Shown: one piece after another, positions 1 to 11,639 of the stretch
Layout: each line of letters begins with the position of its first letter
Position numbering within the stretch: position 1 is the stretch's first letter
NCBI RefSeq assembly: GCF_901000735.1
Contig: NC_081545.1
Span: 2,834,583 to 2,898,582, forward strand
Length of the DNA stretch: 64,000 bases
Direction: 5' to 3'
Origin: Corylus avellana
Taxonomy: Eukaryota; Streptophyta; Magnoliopsida; Fagales; Betulaceae
The notes under the pieces: model-generated
Databases searched by the model: none
Told to the model about the DNA's origin: nothing
What the model saw: the letters and a program-made list of their open reading frames with translations, nothing else
Position numbers and translations under genes: made by a program

Positions 1-75
1 ACTAGAGCATTTCTCTAAAAAACTTGAGTGCCACGTCGGAGACACGTGATGGACTAGAGGGAGAGGAAGGATGAA

Positions 76-249
76 AAATGCTATAGTACAATAAAAATAT
101 TATTTTTGGCTCATAAAAGTTTTAGGTGGCAAAAGGCTACAAGCCCATCAATGGGTGGGGCCAGAGCAATTACGAATGGGGCCTATGACCTCTTGCCACC
201 TATAACTTTTATGGGTCAAAAATAATCTTTTTATTGCATTATAGCATTT
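76..249. mobile_element. MITE with long terminal inverted repeats
   Basis: About 60 bp at each end form an inverted repeat. The left arm begins AAATGCTATAG and runs through a shared core that includes TTTTTGGCTCATAAAAG and AGGTGGCAAAAGG; the right arm is its reverse complement and ends CTATAGCATTT-like at 249. The middle is only about 55 bp, so the transcript or single strand would fold into one long hairpin. There is no coding capacity. The superfamily is unassigned because I could not fix a target-site duplication; a SINE abuts the right end. Confidence 0.75.
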
Positions 250-263
250 CTCGATGAGAGATT

Positions 264-381
264 TTTTTTTTTCTTTTTTTTTTACATGTCCACACAAGAA
301 AAGTGGGATGAGGAATTCAAATTAGTGACCCCCGCTTCATGAGGCGTGATCCACATCCGACTGAGCTACCCCTTGTGAACT
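264..381 (-). mobile_element. tRNA-derived SINE, family A copy 1
   Basis: Read on the minus strand it has a Pol III box A-like TAGCTCAGTCGG, then a conserved ACGCCTCATGAAGCG block, a box B-like region (CACTAATTTGAATTCC), GTGTGGACATGT and an A-tail (the T-run at 264-283 on plus). It is flanked by a 14-bp duplication with one mismatch: CTCGATGAGAGATT at 250-263 and CTCGATGAGGGATT at 382-395. It inserted directly beside the right end of the MITE at 76-249. Confidence 0.8.
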
Positions 382-1394
382 CTCGATGAGGGATTATGGG
401 TTGGTATTTGCTTCAGTCTTATCGTCAAGTAGAGTTAATGGACCCCGCCCTTATGTAACGTATGTGTGGCATTGCTTATATGCTAAAGAGTTATATATGT
501 TAGAGTATCTCCGGCATAAATAGTTACTAAAAAAGTAAAAAATTTTAATTTTGCTATTCATCTTTTAATATACACTCCAACAGATTGTATATTTTACTCT
601 TTATTTTCTTTAAATATTATTTTGTGTGGGAGAAGAGTCCTGCTATGCGGAATAAAAAAAAAAATTACGAGTTAATATTTAGTTTATAATACCTCAAAAC
701 TTATTTTTGAATTTAAAACTAAAACCTATGAGTGGAAGATTAACTATTTAGGGATGATATCATCTAAAAGGGATTTTATCATCATAAATTTGGTGTTAAT
801 ACCTCAAATTTAGTGTTAATACCTCAAATTTGGATTCCTCTTTAATATCTCTCTTCTTCCTTCTTTTTTTTTTTTAAAAAAAAAAAAAAATGGTCAAATG
901 TCTAACGCATGAGGCAGCCAGAAATCTCTATTCGTGGGAGAAAGTGTGAAAGAAAGAGGAGGAGAGAGAGTAAAAGAAAGAAAGAGAAAAATAATAATAA
1001 ACAAAATTTATAGTGTGAAAGTTTACTATTCATACTAAAAGAAAAAACTACATAATAGGTATTATGCTGGAGATAAAAGAAATGCTAATAATAGTCGTAT
1101 TATAAAAGATTTGCATATTCTGTCATATATGCTCTTAATCCAAAAATACATTTTATCCTCTCAAAATTTTATCACATTTTTACTTTTTGCTTCAAATATT
1201 TAAAAATTGGCAATATATTCTAACTAAGTTTTCTAAATTTTCAAAAATCAATTTCGTCTTCTCCAACCGACAATGGCTAATGTGCATTGCACATATATCT
1301 TTTGGTGCAAACTTCTCAAAATTGCTCTATGATACACTCGTTGAATTTCAATTTTTTTTTTTTTTTAAAAAAAGATTGGGGGCAGTAGCTTGTC

Positions 1395-1566
1395 GAGTAA
1401 TGCTAAAGACCATTTTTTTTATCATCTTTTTATCCTCTTAAAGCTGATATGACTTTTAAAATCACTATTGGATCAAAATTCAAGTATGATTCATCTAAAA
1501 TTTAATGATGATTTTAAAAGTTATATAAGCTTTAAGATAATAAAAAGATGGTCCATAACATTACTC
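1395..1566. mobile_element. Mutator-like MITE with 10-bp TSD
   Basis: The terminal inverted repeats begin GAGTAATG and end CATTACTC, with extended similarity inward (GACCAT...TTTTATC...TTAAAGCT...ACTTTTAAAATCA). It is bounded by GTAGCTTGTC at 1385-1394 and again at 1567-1576. A 9-10 bp duplication fits Mutator-type transposition. There is no ORF. The core ACTTTTAAAAT-CATTGGAT block recurs in the inner MITE near 15.7 kb, suggesting one family. Confidence 0.8.
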
Positions 1567-2316
1567 GTAGCTTGTCACCTCCATTCTGGTAAGATAAGTG
1601 GCTAAATGAGGGTGACTCGGCTATCCCAAAAAGTTTGGTGTGGTTTTAGCCTCTGTATTTGACCCCTTAAGAGTGATTCGTCTCTTTTATTCCGGCTAAA
1701 TGGAGTTGGCTCAGCCATGCCTGCCAAATCAAGTGGCAGTAGCCATTATATTTTTTTTATTTTTTTATTGAATGCTAAATATTATTATGATATTCTGTAG
1801 ATATTATTTTTTAAAAATTAAAATTTTCTAAATTTATTTTAAAATTTTGCACGTGGGCTTTCTTCCACCGACAAAAAAAAGAAAAAAAAAAAAATGGTAC
1901 AACTTCAAAATGAGGTAAAATGTATTTTTTCCTGCAGTATTTCACTCGCTTTCCAGGCCCACGTGAAAACTACATCAACCATAAATTCAAACGAGCTGAA
2001 AACACATCAACGGCTTTAATCCAATCTACAAACTTTGCAACGTGTCCAACAATTTGAACGTGGTAGCGACCGTTTGCCAAGGTGGATTCCATCAGCCATC
2101 AGCCAACAGGGTATTTTTAAGATATTTTATTATGTACATTTTTTAATACCATCTATTTTTATAAAATTAAATAGCCAAATATGTTATATCGACTTTTTCA
2201 ATAACGAGAAAAAGAGTCTCCATACACATCTCACATCTAAGAACACAGTATTATATTGTGATAAAATACGAGTAAATAACATTTGAGTGGGTTATGATTT
2301 ATTAGTCTTTTTCAAT

Positions 2317-2773
2317 AGGGGTGGGTATTGATTCGATTGGTACTGTATTGATAGGAGCATTTTCGTCTACCGATTTGTAAAAGTTGGTTAAATCCATTAA
2401 TTAACTAACGTTATACTGACAATGAATAGTTTCGACTTTTTCAATTAGTAAGTTAAGTCGATTACAAGTTTTTATGTTAAGATTTATCATTTGCATTGTA
2501 ACTACAGAATCAGTAACGAATATGTTTTATAAATGAAAAAAAAAAAGTAAATTTATGTAACATAGACCAAAATGACAACCCAATTGGACAAATACAATAA
2601 GAAAAGTTATAAGATAAAATTTAAAATTCACTTTAAAAATTAGTTAAATCTATTAACTGGTAGTATTTTTATTTCGTCTACCAACCGCCAAAAGTCGATT
2701 GTTGGCCAATGACAGTTCGGTGGTGGTTGATAAGCAGTCGGTAAGTGGTAAACGGTTAATCTGCTCATTCCTA
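2317..2773. mobile_element. Non-autonomous DNA transposon with 9-bp TSD
   Basis: An element of about 457 bp starts AGGGGTGGGTATTG and ends CTCATTCCTA. It is flanked on both sides by TTTTTCAAT (2308-2316 and 2774-2782). The ends form an imperfect inverted repeat (TAGGGGTGGG against TAGGAATGAG). Internal stretches of TCGTCTACCRA and GTTAAATC-ATTAA occur near both ends. An 8-9 bp TSD with TAGGGGTG termini suggests hAT, or else Mutator; I cannot decide. Confidence 0.65.
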
Positions 2774-3241
2774 TTTTTCAATTATGTCTTTTATTATAAT
2801 TTTTTTTGTTAAATCCCAATAAAGGAAAAAAAAAAAAAAAAACCCCATAAAAATTAAAAAATTAAAAAATAAAAGAAGAAAATAAAAATACATTTATAAA
2901 AATTTATGAGGGTAGAATAAATATTTTATATGTTAGCCGACATTCATTAAGTTTAAAAAAAAATCATTAAAAATAGATTTTTCCTTAAAAAAACACAGAG
3001 AGATTTTTGAATTTGACGACAGCCTTGGGAGGTGAGTCCAAATCAAATTTTGACTAATTTTCATTGCATGTCGGCCAGCACACAAGCAAGGTCCACTGGA
3101 AATCGGACTTCTGGTTGACTGCCCGAACCGGTTTCACTTTAGAAGGGCCGGTCACCATAAATAGAGGAGCATTAGCCGGAGAAGCTGTACGGCTTAAATA
3201 CTCACACGTGGAGGTTACACCGACAATGTATATGCTTTATT

Positions 3242-3348
3242 GCTATCTACATAATTCATAGAGAATTATATCTACGTGCTATCTACATAATTCGCATAGA
3301 TAATTATATCTACATAATTCATAGAGAATTATATCTACATAATTCATG
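3242..3348. repeat. 25-bp minisatellite
   Basis: About four tandem units of the type TATCTACATAATTCATAGAGAATTA, with small variants (one unit reads TTCGCATAGATAATTA). Each unit contains a short imperfect palindrome around AATTCATAGAGAATT. There is no coding potential. Confidence 0.8.
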
Positions 3349-3524
3349 AGGGTTTTAATTAGCTTGATATGCTAAATTTCAGGTTATTTGGATTAGCTGC
3401 TCTAAAAAAACTATGATCTAGATTTAATTTTAATTTTTTTGTTACCAAAAAAAAAAAAAAAGTTAAATTTGAACCGTAAAAAAAATTACAATAAATATAT
3501 TATAATTTTTTTAGGCTTAAATAC

Positions 3525-3840
3525 TATTCCAGTACCTGTGGTTTGCACCAAAATCAAATAACCACCTAGGTTTCAAAAATGTCACAAATGGTACTAGTAG
3601 TAAGCCAATAAACCCACTTGGTACTTCTGTCAACATTTCGTTAAGTTTTTTAACGAAACGCCACGTCACTCGTATACGTGGGCGCCCCATGGCGTGGTAC
3701 CTAAGTTTTTGGGTGCCATGTCATATTTTATTTATAAAAAAAAAAAAAACAGTGGGGTGGCCGGCCACCCCGTTTGGCTTGGGGGTGGTTTGGCCACACC
3801 CTTGGGCCGAATCCTAAAAAAAAAAAAAATAGATTTGTAT
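3525..3840. repeat. Dispersed repeat with GGCCACCC palindrome
   Basis: The block starts GGCTTAAATACTATTCCAGT, contains an ACGTGG/CCACGTCAC-rich part (3660-3685), and is followed by an 18-bp perfect palindrome GGGGTGGCCGGCCACCCC (3754-3771). A diverged reverse-oriented relative lies at about 11340-11525 (same order of conserved words: TTAAAT, GTGAT/ATCA, GTTAAGT, CCACGTCAC, ACGTGG). The GGCCACCC words recur at 56570-56670. Confidence 0.45.
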
Positions 3841-4207
3841 GGCAGGTAACTCAAATCCAATTCCACGAGGGTATCAAATATTTGGTAATTAAATGAAATG
3901 CAAGACTTAAGGCTAAGAATTATTATGTTATTAAAAACCAACCAAACTTTCTAAACAAATGTGAAATAATATGTTTGTTAAGAGAAATTATTGATGTTAA
4001 TAATTTGTCCATATTTTTTCACAAATTCAATAGATCAACTATTAAATTTGTGAGGTCTACCATTAACTTATGTAGGGTCTACATAAATTCATAAATCTAA
4101 TGGTTGATAATTAAGATATATTAGGGGATGCCTTTTGTTTTTTATTTGAAAAAGTATTAAAGAAATAAAAGTGAAAATAACTTAGAAGAATCTATAAATA
4201 ATACTTA

Positions 4208-4345
4208 CCACGTTAACTACTAAATAATTAAATTTGATTGTGGTTAACGTGACAATATCACATCAGTTTGTAAGTTTACGTAACACTTTTCAAACTAGTC
4301 ACTAAGCAATTAAATTTGATTGTGGGTAGCATAACAGTGTTAAGT
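4208..4345. repeat. Diverged direct repeat, two units
   Basis: Two stretches sharing AATTAAATTTGATTGTGG (4228-4245 and 4308-4325), each preceded by an ACTA/CACTAA-type word and followed by a TARC-TRACA word, lie about 80 bp apart. They could be the remains of a tandem duplication or the internal repeats of a decayed element. Confidence 0.5.
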
Positions 4346-4744
4346 GAACTATCACTTGAGTTAATAAGAAATTAAATTATCCCAAATATTTTGCTTTGTA
4401 AAGTATTAATTCTCATGGACACTGATATGCATTACATGATATTGATTTGCACTATCCACTTTAGACAACGGCCTTGTTCTTTTTAGGTAATAAAGTTTTG
4501 AAATTTTTCATGTAACCACTTAGCCATAATTGTGTTGCATTGTAGCAATTCGAGACAATGATTATGGTATAATACAAGGACACCTGGGGGTTGATTGGTG
4601 TAATCTATAGTTATCATGAGTTTTTGTTCTTTATTCATCTCATGGGTCCGCCAAATTATGAGTTATTTCACTATATCTAATGATCAGAGACATTTTGTGT
4701 CTCTTTTCAACCTAAATTGTTTATGGAAGGTTTTGTATTTGCGT

Positions 4745-5095
4745 TGATGTTCAAGGGGTGGATAAAGGCAATTGGGATGCACCTATTGATGTTTGAAATA
4801 AGACGACGGGTGGAGGGGTGATAGTTCGAGATGCGAAATGATTTGTATTGGCTTCAACTCAACATATAGATCTGCCCCCAGATTCTAACGAATTATTTTG
4901 GAGGGCAATGTCCTAGAAATTGTGGATACTTTGCATCAAGAAAGATTTAGTTGGTAACGATATAGACAATTGATTGAGGATATCCGACTCAATCTAAATA
5001 GTCTCAAATTTTGATTCGTAAGGCATGTCCGAAGAAAAGTCAATGAAACAACTCATCGCCTTGCAAAAGCAGTATTTTCTTAGTTTATAAAACAA
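4745..5095 (+). pseudogene. LINE RNase H domain relic (RVT_3)
   Basis: A frame broken by several stop codons still reads as the RNase H-like tail of a plant L1 LINE. It has NWDAP followed by GGGVIVRDA, then LIEDIRLNLNSLKF and the C-terminal VNETTHRLAKAVFS block typical of the family. At least four in-frame stops and one shift make it inactive. The reverse transcriptase part is absent. Similar tails occur at about 11640-11990 (minus) and 45940-46350 (plus). Confidence 0.75.
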
Positions 5096-6329
5096 GTTTA
5101 GATAGCATATAACCCCATTTTTTTCCAAAATATTATACTTGACCCGTCAGCATAGTCTATTGAAAAGAAACATTTTAATAAAAACATTTATTTAGGATTT
5201 TGATAGCACAACTAAAAGTGTTTCTTAAACCTCATTCTAATCGATGCATAAAGACAGAGATAAGTATTTAAACGACAAATTATGTGGACACTCTGCCATA
5301 TAGCATTAAATGGACAACTTGGCAGGCCATCCTCCAAGACTCAAAATTAGGTAGAGAAAGAGAAGAAGCTTCTTATAGCTATATACTTTAATGCGACAAA
5401 TCATCACCATTATTTTACACCCTTTACGTATCTAGCCCTCTGAATATCAAAGCAATCTTAAACAAATCGTGGGCATTTGTGCCACTGTTTAACTTACACC
5501 TTAATCATGTGTTTTGGATCATGGTTGGGTTGAAACCAATGCCTCTATGCCTATGCCTTAAAAAACAAGATTCTTTTTCATTTTCCTTGAAATTTAGCAG
5601 ATCTGTCAAAATTTTGTTTTATTACATTTAACATTATGAGTATATAATGCACTTTCATTTCACATTTATTCCACTAGACTTAATTTAACTGTGTCCATCA
5701 GCCGTTTTGTTTATTTTTATTTATTTATAATAATAGCTGTTAGGCACTACTACATCAACCCAATAAAATAAAAGTTAAAAAAAATGATAATATATGTACA
5801 TGGTACCATGTCAGCTAAATTTAAATGGCAACATATTCACGGGGCGGGTGATAATATACATATTATTAGATTTATAAAATTAATTTTGAATCAATAATTA
5901 TGCGATGGAGAGGATCTACAAGTACCTTAATAAAAAATGGAGTAATGCCGTAATGGTATACATTATATTTTTATTTTACTTTGTTGATGTGGCACTGTCA
6001 ATCAATTTAAATTTTTTAAAAAGATAAAAATAAAAATTGATCTAAGAGTTGATTGAGAGTAAACGTATGATCGAAGCGATACATCATTCCTCTTTAAAAA
6101 AGAAAAAAAGTGAAATAAATTGAGAGCCATTCGACATGCCAAAGGCAAAATCAAAGGAAGCCCTGCCGCAGCCTAGGCCAGTTTCCATATTTAGCAGAGC
6201 GGACGTATTAAAAGCGTGGTCCGATGCAAAAATCACGCTTGTGTAGGACAAAAGGTGAGGAAGAAGACTAGAGTTACACATTCTCACGTGAAAGTCACAT
6301 GCACGAGACCAGATCAACAAGTTTTCAAA

Positions 6330-6375
6330 CTATATAGCAGTGAGAGAGAGAGACACAGAGAGAGAGAGAGAGAGC
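6330..6375 (+). promoter_or_regulatory. Probable core promoter and GA-rich leader of GH9 gene
   Basis: TATATAG at 6331-6337 lies about 105 bp upstream of the start codon and is followed at once by a GA microsatellite leader (6341-6374). The leader runs to ACCACCATGG at 6433-6442, a good plant translation context. The TATA call is by position and sequence only. Confidence 0.5.
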
Positions 6376-6438
6376 TCACTTTCCCCTGTTCCCTTCACTC
6401 CTAAAAAGCTCTTTAGGAGGGAAGGGATCATCACCACC

Positions 6439-9400
6439 ATGGAAATGGGGGATCACCAGAAAAATCTACACCATTGTAGAAAACGTCCCAGATTTGCAGA
6501 GAGTTTGTGCCTTCTTCTTCTATCCCTGTTTGCCATTTCCGCCTCTGCTCGAGCCTTCGATTATGCAGATGCTCTCACAAAGAGCCTTCTCTACTTCGAA
6601 TCTCAACGCTCCGGGAGGCTGCCGTACAACCAAAGAGTCACCTGGCGTGACCATTCCGGCCTCACCGATGGCCTAGAACAAGGAGTAATTAATTAGTACT
6701 CCAAACCCTCTAAACCCATTTGCCCAGATGCCGGGTTATTATGAATATTTATCTGATTTTTTGCGCAGGTTGATTTGGTCGGAGGATATTATGATGCCGG
6801 CGACCATGTAAAATTTGGGCTTCCAATGGCATTCACAGTGACAATGCTCTCATGGGGTGTCATAGAATTCCGGCAACAAATCGCCGACGCCGGAGAATTG
6901 GAACATGCCATGGAGGCTATTAAGTGGGGAACAGATTATTTCATTAAGGCACACACTAGCCCAAATGTGTTATGGGCAGAGGTACATTAATTCGCATAAC
7001 CACATTTTGTATGAATTAATTTAATTTAAACCATATATATATATATATATATATACGTAATGTGCTAGGTGGGTGATGGTGACACCGACCACTACTGCTG
7101 GCAGCGGCCAGAGGACATGACGACGTCGAGGCAGGCGTACAAGATCGACGAGAACAACCCCGGGTCGGATCTCGCCGGAGAGACGGCGGCGGCAATGGCG
7201 GCAGCATCAATAGTGTTCAAGAAAACAAATCCACATTACTCGCAGCTACTTCTACACCATGCCCAACAGGTACATCACATGTACAAACAAAAAAACAGAT
7301 TGTGTCGATCGATGAGGGGTTGTGCTAATTTAAATTAAATTAAATTAAAATTAATATAAAATCTTGTGTTAATTGTGGCATGCATGGAGGTGTTTGAATT
7401 TGGAGATATGTACAGAGGAAAGTATGATGGGAGTGTGGAGGTGGTGAAGAGCTACTATGCGTCGGTGAGTGGGTACAAAGATGAGTTGTTGTGGGGAGCT
7501 TTGTGGCTGTACATGGCCACCGACAAGGATGAGTATTTCAAGTATTTTGTTCACAAGGCTCACTGCTTTGGTGGCACTGGTTGGGCCATATCTGAGTTCA
7601 GCTGGGATGTCAAGTATGCTGGCCTCCAAGTCATTGCCTCTAAGGTAAAACTTGCCAATTTTTATTTTTATTTCTTATTTTTTATTGCATGCTCAATAGG
7701 TGTCAATTTTTGTTTTAATTGGAAATAGGATTTTGATTTATGAGATCACCACCAATTACTCAAAATTAGATAATATCATATTACGAAATCGTGGCCCTTT
7801 CATTTTAAATTCAAATGAGTAATTGGAATAGATCTCAATCTTTGATTTATTTGCTTTGTTTGGACAAAATTTTCTTTTAAACTGACATATGTTTGTCGTT
7901 TAGTTCAGTATATTAAACTGGAGTAATGTCAAAAATTATACTTTTATTTCACAATAAAGATGCCACACTCTCAACCAATGTTTAAATCACGGGATAAGTG
8001 AAATGGAGAGGATTCGCACGTCTTTTAAAAGATTTAAAAAACGTAAAACTATGTATACCATTACATATATTAACTTTAAATCATGACCATTAAAATAGAG
8101 ATGATCATTGTCCTTGAATTGGTCTTTATTAAAAGAAAAATCAATTGAGACTGTCACGTCAACATTATTTAATAAAAATAATATTTTTTATTAAATTGAC
8201 AAATCATATGATTTTCACACATATAATTTATATATATTTTTTTAAAAAATACATAGAAGAATCACTTGTTATTTAATAGATTGTATTAAATAAATTTGTA
8301 GCTCAAACATTGTCCCTCATTTTTAGTCTCTCAAATCTTTTTTGGGATTTTGCTTTTCCCTAGATTCAAAGATGGAATAATAGTTTTATAGCTTTAAATC
8401 ACACCCTTTTTACTTTATAGGGGTTGTGGATGAAGTAAGCCCTAATTAAGGCACCCATCCATAGGGTAAAAAAATATAAAGAAAAGAAAAAGGATCTCTG
8501 GGGGCTGGAGCACAAAACCATGTGATTCTTTAATTTGCAAGGGTCGTCACTTCTCACACAATAATTGGTAGTAAAAAGATACAAATGTGCATAGAATAAG
8601 TGACTTCATTTTCTCCTGTGCTTATGCAGTAGCATTCTATTAAAATAACTCATTTTATTGATTTAATTTACACTTTATTATTTCAGTTAATATTACACGT
8701 GTCACCATTATATAGAATTTTTCTAACTAATTATTATGCATAAACATCATGGTATAATAAGAAATTCTATGATTTTTTTTTTTTTGAAGAAATTCTATGA
8801 TGACTTGGGTATATTAGACCATAATTAATTTTTTTTTAATCTCTTTTTCATGGAACACTTGAAAAAATTTGAATAACCGGTGAGGACAGAGTTTTCCTTC
8901 AAACTGGGTTGGAAGAACTTCCTTCAACTCAATCTATAAAAATGACATGTGTGTATTTTTTTAATAACATGTGAATTACACATGAGTTTTTAATATTATT
9001 TATTCCAACTTTGTCCCTACTATTAAAAAACATGTACATCTCATATATTCAAATGACATATGTCATTTTTATAGACTGAGTTGGAAGAAGTTCCTCCAAC
9101 CCAGTTTGGAGGAAAACTCTGTCCAACTGGTACTGTAGTTTTTTTTTTTAAAGCACTTGAGCCAAATCCAAACTTTTTCCTTCTCTCTTGAACTAAAAAA
9201 TAATTCAAAACATAAAATACTTACGGAAGATTTAAAATTATTTTCAAATAAATAAATAAATAAATAAAACATTCTAAAAATAAGTTAACAAACGGATCTG
9301 ATATGTTTGTCTCAGTGAAGATCTGAATGGTTTTGTCTGAACTTTCAAATGGGCCCTGATAATATGGTGTGGCCCACTTGATAAGGCTGGTGAGTGGATA

Positions 9401-9600
9401 CAATTCATTTCATTTATGGATCCTAGAACAACTGCACAAGATTGTTTATTAGTGTTGACCCACATGGGTCGGGTTCTTTTATTGGAGTCAATTTCCTTTC
9501 TTCTTGCAGTCCATTGTCGGAATTTTTAATTTAGGGGTAGTATCAGTTTAACCTTTAATCATTTAGGGTTTGCTTGATTTTGCGGTTTTAAAATATGAGA

Positions 9601-9631
<31 letters not shown>

Positions 9632-10918
9632 CAGTTAAAGCCTCATTTGTTTCGATGTAAAATGTTTTTAGCAGAAATTACGATAATGTCTCGATTGGGT
9701 CCCAGTGGTGATCCGATCAGGTCTTGACTAGGTTCAAACAAGGTCTCGACCGGGTCCCGGCGGTGGTCCGGTTGGGTCCCAGCAAGTTTTGACTGGGTCC
9801 TAACAAAGTCTTGACAGTAGCTCGGTTGGGTCCCGACAAATGCCAGGCGGTGGCCCTGTCGGGTCCAAGTGGGTCCTAACCGATTCCGGTAGTGTCTTGA
9901 CTAGGTCTCGATCTTGAAGGATCCCGACGGATCACTGCGGTGGCTAGGAATGGATCCAGCTTTCAATTTGGGGAGGGACCAAGGGCCAAATTTTTTTTGA
10001 GAAAGGACTAATTGACAAAAAAATATCTTTATTTATTTTTTTTTGCCTTAAATATTTTTTTTTCTTGTAATTTGAGGGTACCAAGGCCACTCCTAGTCCC
10101 CTCATAGATCCATCTAACTGGGTTCTAGTAAAAAGACAATTTTCTACGTTTTCAAACTATAATTTTTTAAATCGCACCTCTTAAATAATACACTTTAAAA
10201 TCGCACTTTTGACATGCGAGATGGTGGGTTATTTAAGTTGTATGAAGTACTCTGCATTTACGCTTGTTAATCTTTGCAGTTGCTTATGGAAGAGAAGCAC
10301 AAGGAGCACGCTCACATACTCGAGCAGTACCGTTCGAAAGCAGAATACTACATATGCTCTTGCCTTAACAAGAACAATGGCAGCAACGTGGAGCGCACCC
10401 CCGGCGGCCTCTTATACGTCCGGCAATGGAACAACATGCAGTACGTTTCAACGGCAGCTTTCCTCCTCACAGTATACTCCGATTTGCTTCAAAACTCAAA
10501 CCAGAAGCTCAACTGCCACGGAGGAATGGTGGGTCATGAAGAAATCCTCACATTTGCAAAATCACAGATTGATTACATCTTAGGCTCTAATCCAATGAAC
10601 ATGAGCTATTTGGTCGGCTATGGTGCAAATTTCCCAGCAAGGGTGCACCACAGGGGAGCCTCAATTGTGTCATATAGAGAGAACAAAGGGTTCATTGGTT
10701 GCACCCAGGGGTATGATTATTGGTACAGCCGGCAGGAGACCAATCCCAATGTTCTGGTCGGAGCATTGGTCGGAGGGCCGGATTGCCAAGATAATTTTGA
10801 GGACCAAAGGGAGAATTTTATGCAGACAGAGGCCTGCACATATAATACAGCTCCCTTGGTTGGAGTTTTTGCGAAGTTGTTGCAATTAGAGGACCCAAAT
10901 TTGCTTGCTTCTTATTAG
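6439..10918 (+). CDS. Endo-1,4-beta-glucanase, glycoside hydrolase family 9 class B
   Basis: Secreted GH9 cellulase that cleaves internal beta-1,4-glucosidic bonds in the cell wall. Five coding exons: 6439-6684, 6769-6981, 7069-7269, 7390-7644 and 10280-10918. They total 1554 nt (517 aa), in frame, all GT-AG. Residues 1-20 are basic, followed by a hydrophobic signal peptide ([15 protein letters not shown], cleaved near residue 38). The catalytic-base motif [13 protein letters not shown] gives Asp91 and Asp94, [10 protein letters not shown] gives His428/429, and the C-terminal signature holds the proton-donor Glu489 in [14 protein letters not shown]. No transmembrane anchor and no C-terminal carbohydrate-binding module, so class B rather than A or C. 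NGS at Asn338 and NMS at Asn412 could be glycosylated. The start has ACCACCATGG context. Intron 4 (about 2.6 kb) is swollen by MITEs and a degenerate minisatellite. The subfamily member cannot be fixed. Confidence 0.93.
8884..9124. mobile_element. MITE in GH9 intron 4
   Basis: A very clear foldback element. The left end GGACAGAGTTTTCC, then CTGGGTTGGAAGAAC and ACTCAATCTATAAAAATGACA, is repeated as its reverse complement at the right end, finishing GGAAAACTCTGTCC. The flanks AACCGGTGA and AACTGGTAC resemble a diverged 9-bp TSD, so it is probably Mutator-like. A diverged relative lies at about 37260-37480 and a piece near 38140-38200. No ORF. Confidence 0.8.
9680..9955. repeat. GC-rich degenerate minisatellite in GH9 intron 4
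   Basis: Against the AT-rich intron, this stretch is built from repeated words such as GTCTCGACCGGGTCCCGGCG, GGTCTTGACTAGGT, GGTTGGGTCCCGACAAA and GGTGGTCCGGTTGGGTCCC. Spacing is about 30-35 bp and the units are degenerate. No sustained open frame. It could be a decayed tandem repeat or part of an unknown transposon. Confidence 0.6.
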
Positions 10919-11639
10919 AATTTCTAATATCGGAAGAATCAGTTGATCGGACCTCGTACTCCAGGCAAACCGAACCTTTGCTTCGTTCTTATAAGATACG
11001 ATCTCAACCGAGTGTTGGATCTTCTATAAAAACGCTCTCTCACATTTGATCGAATCAGTTGATCGGACTCCATACTCAAGGTGAAGGAAACCTTTGCATG
11101 CTTCTTATTATAAATGATATCATATAGTGTTTTATCTTCTATAAGTACACTCCCTCCAACAACACATTTTTTTTTTTTTTAGGGGGCTGAAGTAAGGTGT
11201 GCCAGCCTGATGTGTTCCTTGATTGTTTTGTAATATTTGAAATAGAGATGAATACAAGATTATAAATTGTCAGCATTGTGGCTTTATTTCTTTTCTTCTT
11301 TTCTCAAGTTAAATTAAATCTCTGATGACATGGCCACTTATGCTAGGTGTTGAATTTTAATTGGTCCACGTGTTAGTGACGTGGACTTCCGTTAAGTCAA
11401 CTGACGGAATGACCAATTTAGTCTTTTATCAAAATCACAAGTACCTCATGTGATAAAAATCAAACCATAAGAAAAAAAAATAAAGAAGTGAAACCCTATG
11501 GAGGTTTTTAGCATTTAATCCTAAAAAAAAAAAAAAACCTTGTTGTGAGACTGTATGGAGTAAAGAGAATATATGTGCAATAATAAAAAAATGTTAGTTT
11601 TACTTTTTAAATTTGTCAATAGAGCGAGTTGAAGTAGAG

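Larger units (their letters stand above)
1..6300. other. Intergenic repeat-rich region, no gene
   Basis: AT-rich intergenic DNA upstream of the GH9 gene. No open frame here looks like a conserved protein except a stop-riddled LINE RNase H relic (4745-5095). The region holds MITEs (76-249, 1395-1566, 2317-2773), a SINE (264-381), a 25-bp minisatellite (3242-3348), an 18-bp perfect palindrome (3754-3771), a direct repeat (4208-4345) and many A/T homopolymers. These are listed separately; the rest is featureless to me. Confidence 0.8.

Noticed and set aside
320..380. Possible tRNA gene (box A and box B-like words)
   Set aside because: No cloverleaf can be completed, and the sequence recurs three more times with A-tails and TSDs, so it is a SINE.
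10209..10583. 124-codon ORF in another frame over GH9 exon 5
   Set aside because: Shadow of the GH9 frame, which contains the conserved catalytic region.
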